A DNA stretch of 64,000 nt from Desulfobaculum xiamenense. GTDB lineage: Bacteria > Desulfobacterota > Desulfovibrionia > Desulfovibrionales > Desulfovibrionaceae. Both the position numbers and the translations under genes were made by a program. Of this stretch, positions 1 to 10,231 are shown in pieces. Location: contig NZ_JAATJA010000002.1 of assembly GCF_011927665.1 (NCBI RefSeq), positions 124,001 to 188,000 of the forward strand. Reading direction: 5' to 3'. Every line of letters starts with the position of its first letter. Positions within the stretch are counted from its first letter, which is position 1. The notes below the pieces were generated by a model that was not told where the DNA came from, did no database searches, and worked only from the letters and a program-made list of their open reading frames with translations.

Positions 1-2145
<2,145 letters not shown>

Positions 2146-2299
2146 GCTCGCCGCTCCTGCAATGTGTCGGTATTTCGAGGATTGTGTCCAGCATACCCAA
2201 TCGGGGCGCTATCGCCAACCCTTGGCGGAAAATGACGGCGGTGCGGGCCGTTGGCGCGCGATGACGATGGTGGGCGTCTTTTTTCCGGTTTTCATGCGC

Positions 2300-2334
2300 A
2301 AAAGGCCCCCCGCTGCGTGGCGCAGCGGGGGGCC
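2300..2334 (-). terminator. Rho-independent terminator after rlmI
   Basis: A perfect 14-bp GC stem (2304-2317 with 2321-2334, 3-nt loop) is followed on the minus strand by TTTT. It lies 34 bp after the stop of the rlmI-like gene and upstream of treS. Confidence 0.85.
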
Positions 2335-2367
2335 GTCGTGTCAGAGTCTTTCGGCGTTGCCGGACGT

Positions 2368-3558
2368 CTATTCGACGTGGATGGCGAAGCCCTTGAGGTA
2401 GCGTCCCTCGGGGAAGGAGAGCCGGACCGGATGGTCCGGGGCCTGCCCGATGCGGTGGATGATGCTGGCCTGTCTGCCCGCGTCGAGGGCCGCTCCGGCG
2501 ACGACCTTCTGGAACAGGTCGTCGTCCATGAGGCCCGAGCAGGAGTAGGTGAACAGCGTGCCGCCGGGGCGCAGGATCTGGAAGGCGAGAAGGTTGATAT
2601 CCTTGTAGCCTCGGCAGGCGCGGTCGAGGGCCTGTTTGGAGTCCACGAACTTCGGCGGGTCGAGCACGATGAGGTCGAAGGTGCGGCCTTCGTCGCGGAA
2701 GGCGCGCAGCGCCTTGAACACGTCGGCCTCCATGAATTGGACGCGGTCCATGTCGAGTCCGTTGGCCCGGACGTTGGCGCGGGCCATGTCCAGCGCGGGG
2801 CCGGAGGTGTCGATGTTGAGCACGTGGGCCGCTCCGCCGGCCAGCGCCCACACGCCGAAACCGCCGGTGTAGCAGAAGCAGTTGAGCACCTCGCGTCCGC
2901 GCGCGTAGGCCCCGACGAGGCGGCGGTTGTCACGCTGGTCGAGGTAGAAGCCGGTCTTGTGGCCGTTTCGCACGTCCACGCGGAAGGTCACGCCGAGTTC
3001 GTCGATGTCGATGGTCTCCGGCGGCTCCTCGCCCCACAAGAGGCGCGAGAAGACGGGCAGGCCTTCCTTGATGCGCACATCGGCGTCGGAGCGCTCGTAC
3101 ACGCCGCGCAGGCCGGGCATGGCATGGGTCAGCGCGGCGACGATGGTGTCCTTGTGGTATTCGGGACCGGCGGCGAGGAACTGGCAGATGGCGAAGTCAC
3201 CGTAGCGGTCCACGATGAGGCCGGGCAGGCCGTCGTTCTCGGCGTTGACCACGCGGCAGGCCCGAAGCGGAATGTCGCTGCCATGGGCGCGGCGCAGGGC
3301 CAGCGCGGCGTCGATGCGCGCGCGGAAGAATTCGGGACCGATGACGTCCGTGCGCTCGAAGCTCCAGATACGGCAGCGGATCTGCGAGTGGGGCGACCAC
3401 GCGCCGAAGCCGAGGAACGAGCCGTCGGCGGACTGCACGGAAATGGTCTCGCCCGGTGCGGCCTCGCCCGAAACGGAGTCCACGGCGCCGGAAAAGACCC
3501 ACGGATGACGGCGCAGGAGAGACTTCTCCTTGCCCTTCTTCAGGATGATTTTGATCAT
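2368..3558 (-). CDS. rlmI: RlmI-like 23S rRNA (cytosine-C5) methyltransferase
   Basis: A 396-residue class I SAM methyltransferase of the RlmI/YccW family, which methylates C1962 of 23S rRNA in E. coli. The N-terminal ~80 residues form the PUA-like part (KGKEKSLLRRHPWVFSGAV). The Rossmann core follows, with the SAM-binding segment CFCYTGGFGVWAL, the acidic loop NIDTSGPALDMARANV, motif IV DPPKF at about residue 300, and the probable catalytic Cys in TYSCSG at about residue 340. Length is normal for the family. It is separated from the upstream operon by about 100 bp and has its own terminator, so it is probably a single-gene unit. The exact target base is inferred from the family. Confidence 0.88.
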   Translation of the reverse strand: MIKIILKKGKEKSLLRRHPWVFSGAVDSVSGEAAPGETISVQSADGSFLGFGAWSPHSQIRCRIWSFERTDVIGPEFFRARIDAALALRRAHGSDIPLRACRVVNAENDGLPGLIVDRYGDFAICQFLAAGPEYHKDTIVAALTHAMPGLRGVYERSDADVRIKEGLPVFSRLLWGEEPPETIDIDELGVTFRVDVRNGHKTGFYLDQRDNRRLVGAYARGREVLNCFCYTGGFGVWALAGGAAHVLNIDTSGPALDMARANVRANGLDMDRVQFMEADVFKALRAFRDEGRTFDLIVLDPPKFVDSKQALDRACRGYKDINLLAFQILRPGGTLFTYSCSGLMDDDLFQKVVAGAALDAGRQASIIHRIGQAPDHPVRLSFPEGRYLKGFAIHVE

Positions 3559-3660
3559 GACGATTGTGTATCACATGGCGGTTGAATGTTCACGGCCCGG
3601 ATGCGGCGCGGACAGGCCCCCTACCACCCAGGCAGGGATGGCGCAAGGCGCTGGCCGCGT

Positions 3661-4491
3661 TCAGGCGTAGGTCGTTCCGGTGGCGATGATGGCCACCGGG
3701 CCGTCGATGCGGGCGCTTTCTGGCGAGCCTGCGGCGTTGGGGCGGATGGTGGCGGCGATGTGGCTGCCGCTGGGCTGGCGTACGGAGACGGTGCCCGCAT
3801 GGCCGTTGGCGGCCATGAGCAGTGCCAGCGCCACCGTGCCGGAGCCACAGGCGGTTTCGTAGTAGGTGGTGTCTGTCTCGCGGACCCAGACCACCGGGCG
3901 GATGGATGCGCCGTCCTTCTCGCGGGAGTACCAGATGCAGCCTGCGGCCTCGCACTGGGTGAGGCCGAGGTCGGCGCGGATGGTGGCGGCGTAGGCCGCG
4001 TAATTTTCCGGAAAGGGCGAGGAGGCCTCGTCGAGGAGCACGTGGGTGATGCCGTCCAGCCGGGCGACATGGATGCCCAAGGCATGGCGCGAGAGACCCG
4101 CCGCAGGCAGCGGAATGTCGATGCCCGCCGTGGGGTTCCCGCCGATGCGCGCGTACACGTCGAGGGGCGAGTCCGCGCCGGAGACCTCGATGCGCCCCGT
4201 GTGCAGTCCGTCGTGCTCCGTCATGGCGGGGTGTCCGCTCATGGCGAGGACGAGGGCCGCGCTGCGCGCGGCATTGCCGCAGAATTCGCCGCCCATCATG
4301 TCCAGCCGGGGAATGGCGCTGGTGGTGTTCACGAAGCCCACCTGCTCCGCGCCGAGGTGCAGCGGGTCCATGAGCCGCGCCGCCACTTCGGCGCGCTGTC
4401 GTGAGGACATGGCCGGAGGGTCCATGACGAGGATGGTGGTGTTGCCGCCGGGGCTGACCTTGACGAAACGGTAGGGAACGCGGGCGCTCAT
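3661..4491 (-). CDS. DapF-fold amino-acid racemase/epimerase, CntK-like
   Basis: A 276-residue protein with the two cysteine motifs of the diaminopimelate epimerase fold: GGEFCGNAARSAA near residue 70 and ETACGSGTVALAL near residue 220. These cysteines act as the acid/base pair in PLP-independent racemases. The N-terminus reads RFVKVSPGGNTTILV and then EQVGFV, which from memory looks closer to CntK histidine racemase (PSGNMTILV, EQVGF) than to true DapF, which has a GNDF motif. It lies last in the purB-to-racemase operon, 30 bp after the TIM-barrel gene. No CntL/CntM-like opine synthase genes are adjacent, so a metallophore role is not supported by context. Substrate unknown; a PrpF- or DapF-type activity remains possible. 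Confidence 0.6.
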   Translation of the reverse strand: MSARVPYRFVKVSPGGNTTILVMDPPAMSSRQRAEVAARLMDPLHLGAEQVGFVNTTSAIPRLDMMGGEFCGNAARSAALVLAMSGHPAMTEHDGLHTGRIEVSGADSPLDVYARIGGNPTAGIDIPLPAAGLSRHALGIHVARLDGITHVLLDEASSPFPENYAAYAATIRADLGLTQCEAAGCIWYSREKDGASIRPVVWVRETDTTYYETACGSGTVALALLMAANGHAGTVSVRQPSGSHIAATIRPNAAGSPESARIDGPVAIIATGTTYA

Positions 4492-4521
4492 GGTTCTCGC
4501 GGGGGAAGAGTTGCGGTCCGC

Positions 4522-5325
4522 TTAGTCCGCCGGGGCGAACAGGGCCGGGGTGTTGCGGGCGAAAGTTAGCACGAGGGTGAGGGCGTCCTCGTCGTGCGGC
4601 TCGAAGGTGACGCTGGGGTGCAGGTCGTTGCGGGCCAGCGCGGCGAGAACGGCGTCGAAGGGGATGCTCCCCGCGCCGGGGCCTAGGTGCTGGTCCGAAC
4701 TGCCGTCGTTGTCGTGCAGATGCAGGTGGCGGAGGTGCGGGGCCAGCGTGTCGACCCAGTGGTCGATGTCGCCCTTTGCCACGCCGTTGCCGAAGGCGTG
4801 CCAGTGCCCGATGTCGAAGCACACGCCGCACGGCCCCTCGGTGATGCGCGAGACCAGCTCGGCCAGCGATTCTGGCGCGGTCTCGTAGACGTTTTCGAGG
4901 TAGAGCGGCGGATGGTTGGGCCACAGGGCGAGCAGCGTGTTCCACGTCAGCGTGGAGGCATCGAGCCATGCGTCGTGAAGGCCGTTGTAGAGCCAGTTTG
5001 AGTACATGGCGTGGCCGATGAGGTGCGTCGGCGCGTAGATTTCCGCGATATCGAAGGCCATGGCGAGGCGTGTCGCCGTGGCCTCGCGGATGAGGCGGTC
5101 CGGGCTGCCGGGGTGCAGGTCCTGAAAGGGCAGGTGCACGGCGCAGCACAGTCCTGCCTGATGCAGGCGGTCCGCCGTGGCCCGGTGCCATGCCATGTCA
5201 AGCGTCTCGAAGGCCGCGAGGTCGATGTCGAGCTCCGGGTTCAGGCCGTGTTCGATGAACAGGTCGATGTAGCGCGGTTCGCGGGCGGCGTAGGATAGGG
5301 GAAGATTGACGTGGAAGATGTTCAT
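4522..5325 (-). CDS. Xylose-isomerase-like TIM-barrel protein (AP endonuclease 2 family)
   Basis: A 267-residue protein matching the sugar phosphate isomerase/epimerase TIM-barrel family. Metal-ligand motifs are visible along the barrel strands: the NVYE segment, GVCFDIGHWHAFG, LRHLHLHDNDG and VTFEPHDED supply the expected Glu, Asp, His and Glu ligands. The protein HLPFQDLHPG segment is also typical. Its ATG overlaps the stop of the Csd4-like gene by four bases, so the two are translationally coupled. The member of the family, and hence the substrate, cannot be told from sequence; sugar isomerases, epimerases and endonuclease IV share this fold. Confidence 0.7.
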   Translation of the reverse strand: MNIFHVNLPLSYAAREPRYIDLFIEHGLNPELDIDLAAFETLDMAWHRATADRLHQAGLCCAVHLPFQDLHPGSPDRLIREATATRLAMAFDIAEIYAPTHLIGHAMYSNWLYNGLHDAWLDASTLTWNTLLALWPNHPPLYLENVYETAPESLAELVSRITEGPCGVCFDIGHWHAFGNGVAKGDIDHWVDTLAPHLRHLHLHDNDGSSDQHLGPGAGSIPFDAVLAALARNDLHPSVTFEPHDEDALTLVLTFARNTPALFAPAD

Positions 5326-7106
5326 TGCGGGTTCCTGTCGGACGGCGCGCCGTTGGCGTGCAGGGCCGGTGCGTCGCCCGCGATGTCCATGCGGCCGAGT
5401 TCGCGGAACGTGGTGGCCTGCCGCAGGCAGAGCGTGACTGTGCGGCCGTCCGTCACCTGCACGGTGCCGTCCCACGGGATGGGCTGCTCGTCCACGGTGG
5501 CGATGATTCTGTCGCGGTCGCCGTTGCTCCAGAGGTCCTTTAGCGTGTAGGAACCCTGCGCAAGCCGGGCCGAGCCGCCGTTGGTCCACGGCAGGATGCT
5601 TTCGTGGCCGTCAGCGTCGACGAGGACGGCGGCGCGCACGGTGCGCGGGCGGATGGCGATGCGGAATTCGCTACGCTCCTGTCCGGGGGTTTCGCGCACC
5701 ACGCGGCAGGTGCACAGGTCGTCCCCGCGCTCCACGAAGCGGCCGAGGAAGACGTCCGGATCAAGGATGATCTCCTGCCCGACGTCCTGGCCGCTGTTGG
5801 CCCCGCGCTGGGACACGTAGCCCTTGAAATTGAGGATTTCCTGCCGTCCGTCGGTTTCCGGTTTCCAGACGCCCTCGATGACGAACTGGTCACCGGCCAC
5901 TGTCTCGATGGTTTCGTCGGCCGGGACGAACAGGAGCCGCTTGTTGAGCCAGCATACGAAGAGCGGCTTGCCCTTGGCGGGGCGCTGTCCGCGTCCTGCG
6001 GCGGCATTGGGCCAGTTCAGGGTCAGGCTGCTCATGCGCTTGCCGTCGGCGCGCACGTCCAGTGAGGAGAACGTGGTCAGCGCGAGGCGCGGCGCGTCGA
6101 GGATGTTCACGCCAGGGCGGTCCGAGGCGAACACGGCCGGAACGGGCGACCAGTCGGTCGCGTCCTCGCCGGATACGGGCTGTGCCTCGATGCGCGATCC
6201 CGGCGGCAGGGACAGGGTGAGCGCGTCGCCGGGGGTGACGGTGCGGCCGTTGACCCGTACCAGCCCGCTCTTGCGGGCATAGCGGTCCACCTCCGCCTCG
6301 GTGATCTCGGGCAGGGTGACGGACACGCCGTACTGTTCGAGGACGAGGCCAGTGGCCCGAAGCTGCTGCACGACCTTCCACCCGAGCTGGATGATGTCCT
6401 TGGAGACCTCGATGGCCAGCGCGGGAATGCCAACGTCCTTGAGGGCGTGGTAGGTCAGCGACTTGCGCTGCTCGGGGTGTGTGGTGTCCGTGGAGAAGGT
6501 GTTGGTGTTGAACAGCGTGAACCTGTAGGCCGGAACGATGGAGTCGTTCAGCTGGGCCAGCACGTTGGTGGCCACCTCGGCGAGGTTGATGCGGTTCTGG
6601 AAGACGGGGGTGTCGATGATGATGGACTGGCCGTAGCGGCCGGGATTGCGAAGCTGGTCCTCGTATGTCGGGCGGTAGAAGCCCGACCCCTCGTGCAGGT
6701 GGATGAGCGCGTCGCTGCGCGAGAGCAGATAGCGGATGACGCGGGCGAGGCGGTCCTCGTAGAACGAGTTGTAGTCCTTGTCGAAGCGGCGGTTGAGATC
6801 GACATTGATCTGGCGCGCGCGGGCATGGACCGTGGGGACGTTGGCGCGCGGCACGACGATGAGGGTGCCATTATGCACGGTGGCGCGGGTGAGGATCTGT
6901 GCGGTGAGATAGCCCGCCGCCTCGTCGCCCTGTATGCCGCCCTGAACCATGACGGTGGGGCCGGGGCGCTCGCCGCGCAGGATGTGGACGGTCAGCGGGT
7001 ATTGCGTCCCCGCGAAGAACGTGTGCGAGGACGCGAAGGCCTGCGCGGCGAAGAGAAGAAGCGCCGCGAGACTAAGAACGGATGTACGACAGAGGGTATG
7101 TTTCAC
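5322..7106 (-). CDS. Csd4/Pgp1-like (M99) murein DL-carboxypeptidase
   Basis: A 594-residue secreted protein with a clean signal peptide (MKHTLCRTS, a hydrophobic run, then AFASS). The zinc-site motif is GGIQGDEAAG, giving Gln59 and Glu62 as ligands, followed by HLHEGSGF (His136/His138) and a possible catalytic Glu in LAIEVSK. A Gln in place of the usual His of M14 peptidases is the hallmark of family M99, whose members Csd4 (Helicobacter) and Pgp1 (Campylobacter) trim murein tripeptides to dipeptides and set helical cell shape. The C-terminal half is all-beta-looking and lacks obvious matches. The start overlaps the upstream coiled-coil gene by 35 bp and the end overlaps the TIM-barrel gene. 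Function in a periplasmic, curvature-determining step is inferred. Confidence 0.75.
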   Translation of the reverse strand: MKHTLCRTSVLSLAALLLFAAQAFASSHTFFAGTQYPLTVHILRGERPGPTVMVQGGIQGDEAAGYLTAQILTRATVHNGTLIVVPRANVPTVHARARQINVDLNRRFDKDYNSFYEDRLARVIRYLLSRSDALIHLHEGSGFYRPTYEDQLRNPGRYGQSIIIDTPVFQNRINLAEVATNVLAQLNDSIVPAYRFTLFNTNTFSTDTTHPEQRKSLTYHALKDVGIPALAIEVSKDIIQLGWKVVQQLRATGLVLEQYGVSVTLPEITEAEVDRYARKSGLVRVNGRTVTPGDALTLSLPPGSRIEAQPVSGEDATDWSPVPAVFASDRPGVNILDAPRLALTTFSSLDVRADGKRMSSLTLNWPNAAAGRGQRPAKGKPLFVCWLNKRLLFVPADETIETVAGDQFVIEGVWKPETDGRQEILNFKGYVSQRGANSGQDVGQEIILDPDVFLGRFVERGDDLCTCRVVRETPGQERSEFRIAIRPRTVRAAVLVDADGHESILPWTNGGSARLAQGSYTLKDLWSNGDRDRIIATVDEQPIPWDGTVQVTDGRTVTLCLRQATTFRELGRMDIAGDAPALHANGAPSDRNPQ

Positions 7107-7782
7107 TGAAGAGCGTCTGTCCCGATGAATTCTTTATGCCGAGGCGAACGCCGAACACCTTGGCGATGGGCGTGTCCTCCGGCAGGTCGAAGGCCGTGGC
7201 GATTTGCTTGAAGCGCTGGATCTGGAACACGAGATCGTCGCGGTTCACCTTGGGCTGCACTTCCCTGCCGTCCGCTGTGAGCAGCGTCAGCTCCGCGGAA
7301 CCGGTGATGGAGCCGGTGGCGATGAGGTTGTTCAGGTTGAAGGTGATGTTGACGTGCTCGCCCTCGACCTTGGCTTGCAGATTGTCCACGCGTACCTGCT
7401 GCATGTCCACGCGGCGGAAGAGCTTGCGCAGGTCCACGGGCGGGGCGGTGGGCTTCTCCTCCGCCTTCTCGCTCTGCGACACGGTGCCGAGCAGGGATTG
7501 CAGGTCCTCGGGGTCGTTGGACTTGAGGATGTTGTCGATGTTGCGTAGGCGCTCCAGTTCGATGCGCGCGTCGCGAAGCTCGCGCTGGGTGGACGCCAGA
7601 TCATCGGAAAGGCGCATGTTCTGCGTCCAGAAGGTGAACCCGGCCCAGCCGCCACCGCCTGCGACGGCGAGCAGGAGCAACAGCAGATAGATGCCCGCGC
7701 GCAGCCATGCCGGGCTGACCCGGTAGCGACGCACGGGGCTGTTGTCCCGCATCATCAGCACGTTGTATTTGGCGTTGCTCAT
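7072..7782 (-). CDS. Inner-membrane coiled-coil protein of unknown function
   Basis: A 236-residue protein with a short cytoplasmic N-terminus (about 28 residues), one membrane segment (residues ~29-50, IYLLLLLLAVAG), a predicted coiled coil (~55-85, rich in LSDD, LRDARIELERLR) and a soluble domain of ~100 residues ending in TLFSETYPLSYIRS. I recognise no family. Position is informative: it sits exactly between the LD-transpeptidase-like and the M99 peptidase genes, abutting the former (stop and start adjacent) and overlapping the latter. A single-pass scaffold that couples the two murein enzymes, as Csd5 or Csd7 do in Helicobacter, is a reasonable guess and nothing more. Confidence 0.7.
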   Translation of the reverse strand: MSNAKYNVLMMRDNSPVRRYRVSPAWLRAGIYLLLLLLAVAGGGGWAGFTFWTQNMRLSDDLASTQRELRDARIELERLRNIDNILKSNDPEDLQSLLGTVSQSEKAEEKPTAPPVDLRKLFRRVDMQQVRVDNLQAKVEGEHVNITFNLNNLIATGSITGSAELTLLTADGREVQPKVNRDDLVFQIQRFKQIATAFDLPEDTPIAKVFGVRLGIKNSSGQTLFSETYPLSYIRS

Positions 7783-9060
7783 TTACAAGGCTCTCCAGTC
7801 TTCGCGGATGATCTTCCAGCTTCCGGCCTCGGGGACCAGAATCATGGTCTTGCGTCCACTGTCGCCATAGCCGCTTCGGGCGTGGTAGTCCTGCCGGAAG
7901 CTGACCTGTACGCCTTCGGGAACGATGGCGTAGCTGAAATCGGAAAACGTGACGGACTTGGGCTTGGAGCGGCTCCACACGTCGGCCTTGTGGTCCACGA
8001 TGTCTTTTCTGCCCCTGCGCTCGTCCTGCGTTGCGGACTTCGCGTAGGCCTTGGCGTAGCCCTTGAGGTCCGCCTTCTGCCATGCGCCGCGCCACTTCTC
8101 CAGCATGGCGGCGATGTCCCTGCGGGACTCGGTGAGGTAGACCCCGTCGAGGGTGGTGGGCGTGCGGACCCACTCGCGGCCAACGATGCGGAAGCGGCCC
8201 TTGTCGTCGCGCTGCCAGTACAGGCGCTTTATGCCCTCGGAAACCACGGTGGGCGTGCGGTAGTACTGGCGGAAATAGGTCACCCAGTAGTCCGGTCCGG
8301 GCAGGACGCGGATGTCGTAGGGGATGACGCGAATCCACGGATAGGTGGCGAACAGGCGCTTCTTGCGCTTCTTGAACGCCTCGAAGGGCTGGCGCTGCGC
8401 GCGGCTGAAGCGCTTGGCGTCGTAAAAGGCGAAGAAGTCGTCGGAGCCGTTCTCCCACGCCGTGGCCCACCCCTGCACCTTGCCCACCAGTTCATCGATG
8501 GTGCGGTCCATCTCCGAGGGGGAGATGGCGGCGTCATCTTCCACGCGCACGGTGTTGGTGATGGCCACCGGAAGGCCGGGCGTGATCTCGCCCTGCACGG
8601 AGTGCAGATCGGGCGAGGTCAGTGCCACGCAGCCCTGTGTGTCGCGCGGGACGAGGGGCTTGCCCCTGCCGTGAATCCATATGCCGTAGCCGGTCTTGCC
8701 CTTGAGCCGGTCCACGGGGTTCGGGAAGTTCAGGGTGAATGCCTGATCCCCGTACAGAGCGTAGTCCAGCCCGCCGGTGAGATGGCGTTCCACGAAGTAG
8801 ACGCCCTCCGGGGTGCGCAGGTCGCCGGTGACGCGCTTGTCGCCATCGCGCTGACCTGTCGTGCAGCGCAGTCGGTTGACGAGCTGCAGCGGACTCTGCT
8901 GGCTGTAGACGTAGAATTCCTGGGCCTTCTTGTCCACGGCCAGAAATTTGGGCGGCAGGTTGGGGTGGCTGTCCAGCGTGGCGTTCCACCCCGAGGCGAC
9001 GGCGCTTCCCGTCGCCAGCAGGACCATGGCCAATGCGATGATGCAGATGCGTCCGTTCAC
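7783..9060 (-). CDS. LD-transpeptidase-fold murein enzyme with NTF2-like domains (Csd6/Pgp2-like)
   Basis: A 425-residue protein with signal peptide (MNGRICIIALAMVLLATGSAVAS). Residues ~30-170 are a YkuD/LD-transpeptidase domain with the catalytic pair His130 (IHGRG) and Cys144 (TQGCVAL; the usual Ser before Gly-Cys is Thr-Gln here). After it come two regions resembling NTF2-like folds: ~185-300 with FRQYYRTPTV and RIVGREW, and ~315-425 with SFRQDYH and GSWKIIREDWR. This plan matches Helicobacter Csd6 and Campylobacter Pgp2, which act as DL-carboxypeptidases converting tetra- to tripeptides. Next to an M99 enzyme the pair would be able to act in sequence on stem peptides. Transpeptidase or lipoprotein-anchoring activity is the alternative. 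Confidence 0.75.
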   Translation of the reverse strand: MNGRICIIALAMVLLATGSAVASGWNATLDSHPNLPPKFLAVDKKAQEFYVYSQQSPLQLVNRLRCTTGQRDGDKRVTGDLRTPEGVYFVERHLTGGLDYALYGDQAFTLNFPNPVDRLKGKTGYGIWIHGRGKPLVPRDTQGCVALTSPDLHSVQGEITPGLPVAITNTVRVEDDAAISPSEMDRTIDELVGKVQGWATAWENGSDDFFAFYDAKRFSRAQRQPFEAFKKRKKRLFATYPWIRVIPYDIRVLPGPDYWVTYFRQYYRTPTVVSEGIKRLYWQRDDKGRFRIVGREWVRTPTTLDGVYLTESRRDIAAMLEKWRGAWQKADLKGYAKAYAKSATQDERRGRKDIVDHKADVWSRSKPKSVTFSDFSYAIVPEGVQVSFRQDYHARSGYGDSGRKTMILVPEAGSWKIIREDWRAL

Positions 9061-9067
9061 GTGGTCT

Positions 9068-9685
9068 CTACTTGTAGTTCTGCCAGTCGAATTCGACCTT
9101 TCCGGCGGGGCCGGAGATCATGAGGCGCACCGGACCCGACGCCAGAGGCTCGAAGCGGATGATGTAGTACTTCTGCCAGCGGGTGTGATGCGGGAAGAAT
9201 GCAGCCAGCTTTTCGGGCGGCCAGTTGTCCCGCTTCAGGGGGCGGATCTCGATGGGCTCGTGGGCAATGTCGCCCTGCACGGCCTGGATGCGCCAGTTCT
9301 TCGTGTTCGGTTCGAGGCGGGTGATGTCCCGCTTGCGGCTGGCCACGGCGACGATGACGTCCGTTCCGGCCTCGTGGGCGCGGAGTTGGTCATGGAGGAT
9401 TTTCGCTTCCTCGGCCTCGTCGAGACCGTAGACGTTGGCGTAGCGCGTGGCGAAGGCCTCGCGCCATGCGCGGGCCTTGATGGTGGCCGTGGCGGTCAGC
9501 TCGGTATTGATGCCGTCATAGAGCGCGGCCGAGCGCGACCACTGCCTGCATGCGGCGACGTAGGGGTCGTCGATGTCGGGCCACAGGAAATGGAAAGCCT
9601 GCCGGCCCCCGTCCGCGCAAGCGGCGAGGGCCAGACAGGTTGCAATCATGAGGAGGATGGTTCCGGTTCTAGTCCTTGCCCGCAT
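9068..9685 (-). CDS. Predicted lipoprotein of unknown function
   Basis: A 205-residue protein with a lipoprotein signal: charged MRARTRTG, hydrophobic stretch, and lipobox LALAAC followed by Ala-Asp. The Asp at position +2 would favour inner-membrane retention by the E. coli rule. The mature part is mostly helical in appearance up to ~110 and ends in a beta-rich segment (RLMISGPAGKVEFDW). No family recognised. It overlaps the end of pyrE by 17 bp and is followed 7 bp later by the LD-transpeptidase-like gene, so it is likely expressed with the murein enzymes. Confidence 0.75.
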   Translation of the reverse strand: MRARTRTGTILLMIATCLALAACADGGRQAFHFLWPDIDDPYVAACRQWSRSAALYDGINTELTATATIKARAWREAFATRYANVYGLDEAEEAKILHDQLRAHEAGTDVIVAVASRKRDITRLEPNTKNWRIQAVQGDIAHEPIEIRPLKRDNWPPEKLAAFFPHHTRWQKYYIIRFEPLASGPVRLMISGPAGKVEFDWQNYK

Positions 9686-10229
9686 CCAGAAGTTCTCTCC
9701 GGGTGAAGATGGAGGTCAGTTCCAACCCGGCATTCTCGATATTGGCGCGGCCGCCTTCCTCGCGGTCGAGCACGCAGAGCACTCCGGCGATTTCGAGGCC
9801 CGCGTCACGCACGCGCTCGATCGCCTTCAGGAGGGTTCCGCCGGTGGTGACGACGTCCTCAAGCAGGACGACGCGCGAACCGGGGCGGAAGTTGCTCATG
9901 CCTTCGAGATACTGGTTGGTGCCATGTCCCTTGGGCTGCTTGCGGACGATGAATCCGGGCAGGTTGCGTCCCTGCGCGTGCGAGAGCACGGTCACGGCCG
10001 AGACCAGCGGGTCCGCGCCGAGGGTCATGCCGCCCACACCATCGATATCACAATCCTTCAGCAATTCCAAAAACAGCGTTCCGATGAGCCACGAGCCTTC
10101 GGCGTGCAATGCGGTCTGCTTGCAGTCGAAGTAGTAGTCGCTCTTCTTGCCGGAGGTGAGGGTGACCTCGCCTTCGATGTAGGATTTCTCCAGAAGAATC
10201 TTGGCCAGTCTTTTCTTGAGATCGGTCAT
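9669..10229 (-). CDS. pyrE: Orotate phosphoribosyltransferase
   Basis: A 186-residue PyrE, which joins orotate to PRPP in UMP synthesis. Seen directly: the N-terminal VTLTSGKKSDYYFDCKQ substrate region, GMTLGADPLVSAV, and the PRPP-binding loop VVLLEDVVTTGGTLL. A much longer in-frame extension exists upstream, but it lies inside purB; the ATG at 10229, two bases after the purB stop, fits the family length and was chosen. First-step purine and pyrimidine genes thus share an operon with the murein genes downstream. Confidence 0.93.
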   Translation of the reverse strand: MTDLKKRLAKILLEKSYIEGEVTLTSGKKSDYYFDCKQTALHAEGSWLIGTLFLELLKDCDIDGVGGMTLGADPLVSAVTVLSHAQGRNLPGFIVRKQPKGHGTNQYLEGMSNFRPGSRVVLLEDVVTTGGTLLKAIERVRDAGLEIAGVLCVLDREEGGRANIENAGLELTSIFTRRELLDAGKD

Positions 10230-10231
10230 GG

